This document shows positions 51,087-57,978 of a stretch of DNA of 64,000 nucleotides, in pieces (position 1 is the stretch's first letter; every line of letters begins with the position of its first letter). The notes under the pieces were generated by a model. That model did not search any database and was not told the origin of the DNA. It worked only from the letters and a program-made list of their open reading frames with translations. Source of the stretch: Flavobacterium davisii (GTDB lineage Bacteria > Bacteroidota > Bacteroidia > Flavobacteriales > Flavobacteriaceae). The translations under genes were made by a program, and so were the position numbers. The stretch lies in contig NZ_CP067378.1 of assembly GCF_019565505.1 (NCBI RefSeq), forward strand, positions 1,302,001 to 1,366,000, written 5' to 3'.

Positions 51087-51127
51087 AAAAAACTGTCTTG
51101 TCATTTTCTTCAAGGCAGTTTTTTTTT
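51087..51127 (+). terminator. Rho-independent terminator of the bamA-ompH operon
   Basis: AACTGTCTTG pairs with CAAGGCAGTT (one wobble) around a 10-base loop, followed by T9. Confidence 0.85.
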
Positions 51128-51134
51128 ATTTTTG
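51127..51134 (+). promoter_or_regulatory. Bacteroidetes -7 box (TATTTTTG) for murI
   Basis: A TAnnTTTG match overlapping the terminator T-tract. It ends 5 bp before the murI ATG at 51140, which would make the murI mRNA nearly leaderless. Confidence 0.45.
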
Positions 51135-51139
51135 TTTTT

Positions 51140-51919
51140 ATGAGTAATACAAACCCTATAGGACTTTTTGATTCAGGAATCGGTGGCACTTCAATATGGA
51201 AAGAAGTACATTCTTTATTACCTAATGAAAATACCATTTATCTTGCTGATAGCAAAAATGCTCCTTATGGCAAAAAAACAAAAGAAGAAATCATTAACCT
51301 CTGCTTTAAGAACGTTGATTTTTTACTACAAAAAAAATGTAAACTAATTATAGTGGCTTGTAATACCGCTACCACTAATGCTATAAAAGAAATGCGATCT
51401 AAATATGATATTCCTTTTATCGGCATTGAACCTGCCATAAAACCCGCAGCAACCCTTAGTGAAACCAAAACCATTGGTATTTTAGCTACAAAAGGCACTT
51501 TAAATAGTGAACTCTTTAATCGTCAATTAGAAAATTATACCAATATTAGAATCATGGAACAAGTAGGACACGGCTTAGTTGAACTCATAGAAGATGGTAA
51601 AATTCAATCTAAAGAAATGAAAAAACTACTAACTTCTTATTTAACCCCAATGATTGAGGCAGGAATAGACTATTTAGTACTAGGATGTAGTCATTATCCT
51701 TATTTAATTCCAGAAATAAAAAAAATAATCCCCGATTCTATCAAAATTATTGATTCAGGATTAGCTGTTGCCAAACAAACAAAATCTATTTTAGAACAAT
51801 ATCAAATAATCAATAACCAAAACAAAAAGAGCACCACTATTTTCTATTCAAATAGTGATGCCCGTGTTTTAAAATCAATTATTGGTTTTAATACAAATGT
51901 TTTAGAATTAGACTTTTAG
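51140..51919 (+). CDS. murI: Glutamate racemase
   Basis: Supplies D-glutamate for peptidoglycan. 259 aa with the N-terminal IGLFDSGIGGTSIWKEV (first catalytic region), VACNTATTNAI (catalytic Cys) and LVLGCSHYPYLIPEI (second Cys and His). Complete. An upstream TTG frame from 51098 runs through the terminator, so the ATG at 51140 is taken as the start. Confidence 0.95.
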   Translation: MSNTNPIGLFDSGIGGTSIWKEVHSLLPNENTIYLADSKNAPYGKKTKEEIINLCFKNVDFLLQKKCKLIIVACNTATTNAIKEMRSKYDIPFIGIEPAIKPAATLSETKTIGILATKGTLNSELFNRQLENYTNIRIMEQVGHGLVELIEDGKIQSKEMKKLLTSYLTPMIEAGIDYLVLGCSHYPYLIPEIKKIIPDSIKIIDSGLAVAKQTKSILEQYQIINNQNKKSTTIFYSNSDARVLKSIIGFNTNVLELDF

Positions 51920-51935
51920 TAGCATTTAAGCAATA

Positions 51936-51956
51936 AACTTTGTGGTGAACAAAGTA
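51936..51956. terminator. Small hairpin downstream of murI
   Basis: ACTTTGT and ACAAAGT pair around GGTGA, 17 bp after the murI stop. The arms match the core of the hairpin at 7107-7129 (ACTTTGT...ACAAAGT). Confidence 0.4.
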
Positions 51957-52069
51957 AAAGAAGATAAAAAACACATCCTCTTTTTTACCACAAACTTCGT
52001 TTTACTACATTGTTGAAATAAGAAGTCTTCTATTGTTATAAATTTCCAAAGTAAAATATAGTTTTTGGT

Positions 52070-52582
52070 TTATTCTTTAAACCAACTTGAATACATAACA
52101 TAATTATTAGAAATGCGTTCTATTTCACCTGCAAAATCACTCTGATTCATATCTTTTACTTTTTTAGCAGGAATTCCTGCATAAATTGTTCCTGATTCAA
52201 CAACTGTGTTTTGTGTTACTACAGAACCCGCTGCTACAATTGAATTACTTTCAACAACACAACCATCCATAACAATAGCTCCCATACCTATTAACACATT
52301 ATCTTTTATTGTACAACCATGCACAATAGCTTTATGACCAATTGAAACATTATTTCCAATTTCTGTAGGATGTTTCAAATAAGTACAGTGTATTACTGCT
52401 CCATCTTGAATATTTACTTTATTTCCAATTCGAATAGAGTGTACGTCTCCTCTAACTACAGCATTAAACCATACACTACATTCTTTTCCAAAAATTACAT
52501 CACCTACAATCGTAGCATTTTCTGCAACATAACAATCTTCAGGAATTAAAGGCATTTTACCATTAACTGTTTTTACTAACAT
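52070..52582 (-). CDS. Gamma carbonic anhydrase-like hexapeptide-repeat protein
   Basis: 170 aa, left-handed beta-helix with repeats such as NATIVGDVIFGKECSVWF. The three zinc-ligand His positions of the gamma class are present in VIHCT and in SIGHKAIVHGC. Such proteins (YrdA/CaiE/PaaY group) are trimeric; carbonic anhydrase activity is not guaranteed. The start is set at the ATG at 52582 (MLVKTVNGKMPLI); the longer frame begins 36 bp upstream with a hydrophobic stretch that is not a family feature. Confidence 0.88.
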   Translation of the reverse strand: MLVKTVNGKMPLIPEDCYVAENATIVGDVIFGKECSVWFNAVVRGDVHSIRIGNKVNIQDGAVIHCTYLKHPTEIGNNVSIGHKAIVHGCTIKDNVLIGMGAIVMDGCVVESNSIVAAGSVVTQNTVVESGTIYAGIPAKKVKDMNQSDFAGEIERISNNYVMYSSWFKE

Positions 52583-52773
52583 ATTTATATACAAAAAAGG
52601 GAGGCTAAAAGGAAACATCGATATTTAGTTTGTTACGCTAAAGAAAAATATCATAATCACATCATTTGATATCATTTACAAAATCTCTTCTTTTAAGTTT
52701 ATTTTTTATTGACTAAAACAAAACAACAAACAAAATTAAAAATAGCTTTATTCCCTTTTAAAACATCCCTATA

Positions 52774-53760
52774 TTAATTTACAGAAGGACAATTGCAATC
52801 GAATTTTTCACGTTTACATCCAAAATCAAAACCTAAAGTTAACTGATGAAAACCGCCTTTATCAAATTTCGCATCGCCTATGATATAGCTATAAGTATAA
52901 GCTAACATAAACTTTTTATAATTAGTTCCTACAATAGGCGTAACATATTGTAAACGTTGTTTTTCTACAGCTTCATTTTTTATATACTGCGTACCATCAA
53001 AACTATTTCTATAAGACAGCCCTGCCCAAAGCTTACCAAAATTCATATTTTTATACGCTTTAATATTTAGGTCTACGATTCTTTCTTTAGTCAGTTCAGT
53101 AAACTGAAACATAATGGAAGGTTCGTATAATATACGATCGCGATTACCCAATACATACCCTGAATTAAAAACATATTTTCTCAAATTACTGGATTCAACA
53201 TCAGTATAAATATTTCTACTTTTAAAAACGGCATTTTTTACAGTTGCATGTATATAAAAATCAAGAAAATTATAAGAAGCCCCAAAATCAATATTATAAT
53301 AGCTTGCACTTTGTACTCCTCCTCCAATAATAGGGTCAAAAGTAGTCCCAAATTCCGTTTCATCTAACTGCAACTGATTAACCCCAACATTCACACCAAA
53401 AGATAAACGATTTAAATCTATATCATTCCTAGAAAATCGGATATGATGAGCGTAAGTAGCTTTCAGTCCTCTATTTGAATGATTGCCATTACGATCATTA
53501 AACAAAATAAGTCCAACACCTGATTTTGCTTCTTCATCCACACTTCCATTAACACTCAAAGTTTGCAAAGCAGGTGCTTTATCATTTCCAAACCATTGCT
53601 GTCTTCCTGTAGCTCTAATTTTTGCACAATTGGCGGCTCCAGCCATTGATGGATGTATAAGATAATAGTTATCCGTTAAATAATCGGAATATACAGGTAT
53701 ATCCACCTGACTATACAAAGACAAACTCATGAATGTCAAAACAAGTAATAAGTACTTCAT
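52774..53760 (-). CDS. PorP/SprF family type IX secretion membrane protein
   Basis: 328 aa, predicted outer-membrane barrel. The signal peptide ends LSLYSQ. The N-terminal block QVDIPVYSDYLTDNYYLIHP then SMAGAANCAKIRATGRQQW is the family signature, and the C-terminus ends with FDCNCPSVN. PorP/SprF proteins act with T9SS; SprF is needed for surface display of the adhesin SprB and related proteins with type B sorting domains. The giant type B adhesin at 57979-64000 is transcribed in the same direction about 4.2 kb upstream and is a plausible partner. Confidence 0.9.
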   Translation of the reverse strand: MKYLLLVLTFMSLSLYSQVDIPVYSDYLTDNYYLIHPSMAGAANCAKIRATGRQQWFGNDKAPALQTLSVNGSVDEEAKSGVGLILFNDRNGNHSNRGLKATYAHHIRFSRNDIDLNRLSFGVNVGVNQLQLDETEFGTTFDPIIGGGVQSASYYNIDFGASYNFLDFYIHATVKNAVFKSRNIYTDVESSNLRKYVFNSGYVLGNRDRILYEPSIMFQFTELTKERIVDLNIKAYKNMNFGKLWAGLSYRNSFDGTQYIKNEAVEKQRLQYVTPIVGTNYKKFMLAYTYSYIIGDAKFDKGGFHQLTLGFDFGCKREKFDCNCPSVN

Positions 53761-53782
53761 ATTTATTTTTGAATATAAACTT

Positions 53783-53790
53783 CAAAGTTA
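53783..53790 (-). promoter_or_regulatory. Bacteroidetes -7 box (TAACTTTG) for the PorP/SprF gene
   Basis: A minus-strand TAnnTTTG match 23 bp before the ATG at 53760; its presence suggests the gene is now transcribed on its own. Confidence 0.55.
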
Positions 53791-53895
53791 AACTATTTTA
53801 GAGTATTGAAGAAGGCAATGTAATACAAATCGATATTTTCGTTAAATTTCTTATAACTTTCAGCAATCCCTTTCTATTATGCTAAACTTCTTTAG

Positions 53896-53903
53896 TAAAT
53901 TTG
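53896..53903 (+). promoter_or_regulatory. Bacteroidetes -7 box (TAAATTTG) for the Nfu-type gene
   Basis: TAAATTTG matches TAnnTTTG, 48 bp before the ATG at 53951. Confidence 0.5.
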
Positions 53904-53950
53904 CATATCAAAATTTCTCTTAGTTGGAGAATAAATTACACTTTATACAC

Positions 53951-54844
53951 ATGAAATTAATTACTATAAAAGAAACTACGAATCCTTCTATCTTAAAATT
54001 TGAATTTTCTTATTTTATTTGCCCTAATCAAAGTTTTGAGTTCAAAAATGTAGACGAATGTACCGATTCACCTTTAGCTAAACAACTATTCTATTTGCCT
54101 TTTGTAAAAACGGTATATATTTCAGGAAATTTTATTGCTATAGAAAAATTTAGCATAGTAGAATGGGATGATGTTAAGCATGATGTAGCAGAACAACTCG
54201 AAAATTATGTAAATGCGGGAGGCCCTGTCATTATTGAAAAAGAAATTAAAAAGATTGCCGTAACTGTTTATGCTGAAAGCACGCCTAATCCTACTGTAAT
54301 GAAATTTGTTGCAAGTAGAATGCTAACTAAACAAATCGTAGAATGCAAAAACATAGATGAAACAATAGCTTCACCACTTGCTAAAGCGTTGTTTAGTTTT
54401 CCTTATGTAAAGGAAGTTTTTATTGATGAAAACTATGTATCGGTTACAAAATATGCTGTAAGTGAATGGCAAGACATAACAAACGAATTGCGAACTTTTA
54501 TAAAAGAATTTATAGAAAATGGAAAAATAGCGGTAGATGAAACTAAAATTACAATTTCACAGAAACAAGAAAAACAACAAATAGCGGATTTTGATAATTT
54601 AGATACTACTTCTCAAAAAATAATCAATATTATTGAAGAATATATAAAACCTGCGGTAGCTTCTGATGGAGGAAATATTTTATTTGATTCTTATACTGAG
54701 GGAGACAAAAAAGTAAAAGTAATTCTTCAAGGAGCTTGTAGTGGTTGTCCTTCTTCTACTTTTACTTTAAAGAATGGCATTGAAAATATGTTAAAAGAAA
54801 TGCTTCATGATTCAGAAATAACTGTTGAAGCTCTTAATGGCTAA
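53951..54844 (+). CDS. Nfu-type iron-sulfur cluster scaffold with duplicated N-terminal domain
   Basis: 297 aa. Two tandem Nfu_N-like domains: residues about 1-85 (ETTNPSILKFEFS..SPLAKQLFYLPFVKTVYISGNF) and 95-190 (ESTPNPTVMKFVA..SPLAKALFSFPYVKEVFIDENY). A C-terminal NifU domain follows with the cluster-binding pair CSGC in LQGACSGCPSSTF. Such proteins carry and deliver [4Fe-4S] clusters. The first copy has lost the TPNP-type motif, keeping only TTNPS, so the copies have diverged. ATG 53951 is preferred to a TTG at 53924. Confidence 0.88.
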   Translation: MKLITIKETTNPSILKFEFSYFICPNQSFEFKNVDECTDSPLAKQLFYLPFVKTVYISGNFIAIEKFSIVEWDDVKHDVAEQLENYVNAGGPVIIEKEIKKIAVTVYAESTPNPTVMKFVASRMLTKQIVECKNIDETIASPLAKALFSFPYVKEVFIDENYVSVTKYAVSEWQDITNELRTFIKEFIENGKIAVDETKITISQKQEKQQIADFDNLDTTSQKIINIIEEYIKPAVASDGGNILFDSYTEGDKKVKVILQGACSGCPSSTFTLKNGIENMLKEMLHDSEITVEALNG

Positions 54845-54944
54845 ACTCTGATAAACTATTAAAAATGGCATACATTGCATATAGTACTGATATAAATAAA
54901 AATTTTACCCTAAATTTAATTCTAAGGAAAACATGAAAAACAAG

Positions 54945-55102
54945 AAGGTGTCTCAAAAGTCAAAATTAAACGTATAATCGATCATTTGAACGACAGGAGA
55001 AGTCGCATTATTAGTACCATGTGATTTTTTCACCTATTCGAGCAAAGCTATCGGGTTCCCCTATGATCGAAATAACAAGATTGTGCCCTTTTAAGACACC
55101 TT
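54945..55102 (+). mobile_element. Family A miniature inverted-repeat element
   Basis: 158 bp with ends AAGGTGTCTCAAAAGTC and CTTTTAAGACACCTT. The interior resembles 56801-56957 (AGGAGAAGTC, ATGTGATTT, GATCGAAAT). The rest of the 54845-55458 gap is AT-rich and shows no gene. Confidence 0.62.
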
Positions 55103-55458
55103 TTTTGTCTTGTAATTTTCAAATATTTACAATAAAAAAATCACAATAGAGATAGTATATCTTTATAAAATTATATAAAAACTCTTACATATAAATAACC
55201 GCTTAAACTCCAATTTAAGGAGTATACTTTATAATAAAGATAAAATATATGAGATTTTTACTGTAGCTATAATTATACTGGAATAAAAAACAAACAACAT
55301 CTCTTTTTTAGATTCTAAATTATTTTTATCTGCAATAAAACTATTTTTTATTTTAGTTTATCCTACTATAAATTTGGAGTTGAATTTTTTCGAAAAACAG
55401 TTATTCTGTTTTTCTATTTTTACAAACAAAATAAGTTAATCTTCAAACATTTATTAAA

Positions 55459-56208
55459 ATGATTAATATAGATACTTTAGAAACGGTAAAAGAATATGTT
55501 ATTACTTATTCTGTTAACATATTAACGGCTGGCTTAATATTTATTGTCGGAATATGGCTTTCTAAGTTTATTACAAAAACAACCAAAAAAATTCTAATTA
55601 GCCGTAACATAGAAATTACACTTGTTGAATTTTTAGAAGATTTGATTTATTGGACTATAAGAGGATTGGTTTTTATAGCCGTGATTTCTAAGTTAGGTGT
55701 CGAAACTTCTTCTTTTGTTGCCATTTTAGGAGCAGCAGGATTAGCTGTAGGTTTATCTTTACAGGGATCTCTTTCTAATTTTTCAGGAGGCATTTTAATT
55801 ATTTTATTTAAGCCTTTTAAGGTGGGAGATAAGATAGAAGTACAAGGAGAAATAGGTAAAGTAGAAGACATTCATATTTTTTCTACTAAATTAATAACTG
55901 GAAATAATCAAGTAGTTTACATTCCCAATGGAATGCTTTCAAATGGTAAAATAAAAAATCATTCTCAAAAAAACACCTCTAGAAATGATTTCACTTTTAT
56001 TTTCCCTATAGATCAGAATATTAAAAATACACAATCAAAATTAGAAACATTAGCTCAAAATCATCCCTTAATCTTGAAAGATCCTAAACCTGAAATTTTT
56101 ATAGCAAATATAGAACTCGAAACATTTAGCCTTTTAATTCGTGCTTGGACACAAAACAGTGATGGTGTAGCAGTAAAATCAGATCTATTGAATTCACTTT
56201 ATAATTAA
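55459..56208 (+). CDS. MscS-type small-conductance mechanosensitive channel, C-terminally short
   Basis: A 249-aa inner-membrane channel that opens on hypo-osmotic shock. It has three membrane helices (about residues 17-37, 60-80 and 88-118), the last being the pore helix GAAGLAVGLSLQGSLSNFSG. The beta domain follows (FKPFKVGDKIEVQGEIGKVE, VYIPNGMLSNGKI). The protein stops after LLIRAWTQNSDGVAVKSDLL, about 20-25 residues before the usual end, where the family has an amphipathic segment and a PFPQ-type C-terminal strand. A cluster of repeat elements begins about 150 bp after the stop, so an insertion-related truncation is possible. Confidence 0.85.
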   Translation: MINIDTLETVKEYVITYSVNILTAGLIFIVGIWLSKFITKTTKKILISRNIEITLVEFLEDLIYWTIRGLVFIAVISKLGVETSSFVAILGAAGLAVGLSLQGSLSNFSGGILIILFKPFKVGDKIEVQGEIGKVEDIHIFSTKLITGNNQVVYIPNGMLSNGKIKNHSQKNTSRNDFTFIFPIDQNIKNTQSKLETLAQNHPLILKDPKPEIFIANIELETFSLLIRAWTQNSDGVAVKSDLLNSLYN

Positions 56209-56363
56209 CTGTTGTAGTGAATCCGAAAAATATTTTAAAAAATCACTCAATATTTAGTTTATCACTATCAAGTCGAAGAATTTTCATTATAAAAGTTCTT
56301 TAGGCAAGTTGAAAAATAAAATATATCCTATCCGAGGATTAAAAACCTCCTTGATTCTAAATT
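56209..56363. other. Gap between MscS and the repeat cluster, no gene seen
   Basis: 155 bp of AT-rich sequence with stops in all frames; no promoter match or restored MscS C-terminus. Confidence 0.4.
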
Positions 56364-56434
56364 TAACCCCAGATTCCGCATTAGAAATTTATTCCACTTT
56401 ATTTTCTTCAAAGTCAAATGTGGAATCTGAGTTA
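56364..56434. mobile_element. Family B element, internally deleted copy
   Basis: 71 bp. The left end AACCCCAGATTCCGCATTAG and right end TGTGGAATCTGAGTT are retained but only the CCACTTTATTTTCTTCAAA part of the core remains. Confidence 0.55.
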
Positions 56435-56475
56435 AAAAATCATCGTTTAGTTTTTTACTCTGACATAAGGAGGAA

Positions 56476-56568
56476 TCCCATAATCTAAATCAAACTATAA
56501 TGCGTCATTTTTGATAAGGATAACGCTGCGTACTTTATCTACCTCCTTTTTCTATCGGGATAACAAAA
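56476..56568 (+). repeat. Family C intergenic repeat, copy 3
   Basis: 93 bp, beginning TCCCATAATCTAAATCAAAC and ending CGGGATAACAAAATA; aligns along its length with 22544-22638 and 22698-22793. Confidence 0.65.
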
Positions 56569-56595
56569 TAAGTTATAACTTTTCTTTGAGAATTT

Positions 56596-56796
56596 AACCA
56601 AGATTACGCATTAGACCCGAGCGTAGCGAATAGACGAAGTAAATCTATTCCACTTTATTTTTCTTCAAATTCAAGCACGTACTCAAATTTTAATCATCAA
56701 AATAGTTCACTATTTCTTCTTCTAAAATTTTCCGTGAGCACTTGAATTTATTGAAAATTTTTGTTTCACAACGAAGTCTAATGCGGAATCTGGGTT
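56596..56796 (+). mobile_element. Family B miniature inverted-repeat element, full copy
   Basis: 201 bp, bounded by AACCAAGATTACGCATTAG and CTAATGCGGAATCTGGGTT. Almost exactly the reverse complement of 27573-27773, with equal length, which shows the element's boundaries. Confidence 0.75.
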
Positions 56797-56800
56797 GAAA

Positions 56801-56957
56801 AAGAGGCTGTCTGAAAAGTGAAAAATCAATCTTTAGTTGTCACTTCGACCATAGGAGAAGTCACAGTAATATGTGATTTGCTTCTCCTATTTGGGCAAAA
56901 CTCTTGGTTTTCCTTTAATCGAAATGATAAGATTGTGACCTTTTAGGACAGCCTCTT
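56801..56957 (+). mobile_element. Family A miniature inverted-repeat element, best-preserved copy
   Basis: 157 bp with a perfect 11-bp terminal inverted repeat AAGAGGCTGTC and GACAGCCTCTT, extended imperfectly inward (TGAAAAGT and CCTTTTAG). It ends 8 bp before the stop codon of the Hcp gene and starts 5 bp after the family B copy. Confidence 0.7.
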
Positions 56958-56965
56958 AGGTGTTG

Positions 56966-57352
56966 TTATACCCATTCGTTTTGGTAAGCGCCTGATCCTA
57001 ATTCAATTTTTTTAGCTGAAATAGTAAAGGTTTCGGTTAATGGGTTTACCCCAGTTGAGTCGAAGTTTTCTCTGAATTTTACAACATAAGCTTCTGAGAA
57101 TTTTAATTCTTTTAAAACAGCATCGCTATCTCTTTTAAAGAATTTTACACTACCGTCTTTTCTTTCAAAAGAGTTGGTCATCCACTCAAAGAACGAAGTG
57201 TCTGCTGTTCCTTCAATAGTTAACTCAATTTTACCTCCTCTTGTTACGGTAGAAGGTCTACCTGTTGCGTCTGTTTCTTGAAATAACCCGTAATTTACGT
57301 TTAATACGGTGTACTCTTTTCCTGCTACTACTAGTTTAGATTTAAATGACAT
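56966..57352 (-). CDS. Hcp/TssD-like tube protein (Bacteroidetes type), orphan
   Basis: 128 aa. It matches the Bacteroidetes TssD/Hcp family pattern: MSFKSKLVVAGKEYTVLNVN at the start, TDATGRPSTVTRGGKIELTIEG, the SFFEWMTNSFERKDGSVKFF strand pair, and LTETFTISAKKIELGSG near the end. Hcp forms stacked hexameric rings of the type VI secretion tube and of related contractile systems. No sheath, spike, baseplate or membrane genes are in the window, so it is an orphan here and may serve a cluster elsewhere or have another role. Complete, with no lesion. Confidence 0.85.
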   Translation of the reverse strand: MSFKSKLVVAGKEYTVLNVNYGLFQETDATGRPSTVTRGGKIELTIEGTADTSFFEWMTNSFERKDGSVKFFKRDSDAVLKELKFSEAYVVKFRENFDSTGVNPLTETFTISAKKIELGSGAYQNEWV

Positions 57353-57943
57353 ATTTATAAAGATTTAAAAAAAATAAAAAATACAAAATACAAGGGATGT
57401 AGATACCTAAAAATAATATAAGGAATGATTGGGGGGGTGTTAGGTTTTTGTAAGTATGTAGGTAAATTGTTTTGTTTGTGTGGTATCATCGTATATTTAT
57501 TTTTTAATAATAATAACCATTTATGGAAATACAACTAAGTCAAATATACTGTATTTTTCAAGAAAAAACAAATGTTTTGTTAAAAAAATAACTTCACTTT
57601 GTTTTTTTGAATAAAAAAAAGAAAAATGTATTGGTAAATAATAAAAAGGAGTTGTGGTTACTAGTGTTTTTTTAACTAGAATTTGGTATTAGACTTCATA
57701 CGCGAGATGAAAAGACAAAAAGGGAACAAAAAAATCTTGTAGATAGGGAACAAAAGCGTAATCCAGTTGTAGTTTGTTACTTCGAATCAAGGGAGAAATT
57801 CATTGTTTAAGGTATGTGATTTTGCTTCTATTTTATAAATGACAAGATTATCAATTTTTAAAATAACTCAATTAAGCCGAAAAAAGACACTTCTTTAGAT
57901 TCAAAGTCCTTATTTATTTCTAATACATGATTTTTGGGTTAAA
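57353..57943. other. Gap between Hcp and the adhesin, no gene; decayed family A copy
   Basis: AT-rich, with no open frame of note. A G7 tract lies at 57432-57438. The part at 57776-57880 keeps TACTTCGAATCAAGGGAGAA, GGTATGTGATTTTGCTTCTA and AATGACAAGATTATC in the order of family A interiors, so it is probably a decayed copy. A TTAGACTTCATACGCGAGA stretch near 57688 resembles a family B end. Confidence 0.45.
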
Positions 57944-57971
57944 ATATCCTCCGTCTTAAACGGAGGAATAT
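57944..57971 (-). terminator. Terminator of the giant adhesin gene
   Basis: On the minus strand TATTCCTCCGT pairs with ACGGAGGATA around TTAAG, then TTTT. It starts 8 bp after the adhesin stop codon. Confidence 0.8.
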
Positions 57972-57978
57972 TAATTCA

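Noticed and set aside
56801..56957. Start of an insertion sequence with a transposase
   Set aside because: The ends look transposon-like, but no transposase reading frame lies inside or next to any of these elements in the window.
56966..57352. A type VI secretion cluster
   Set aside because: Only the Hcp-like gene is present; no sheath, spike, baseplate or membrane-complex genes were found on either strand in the flanking 8 kb.
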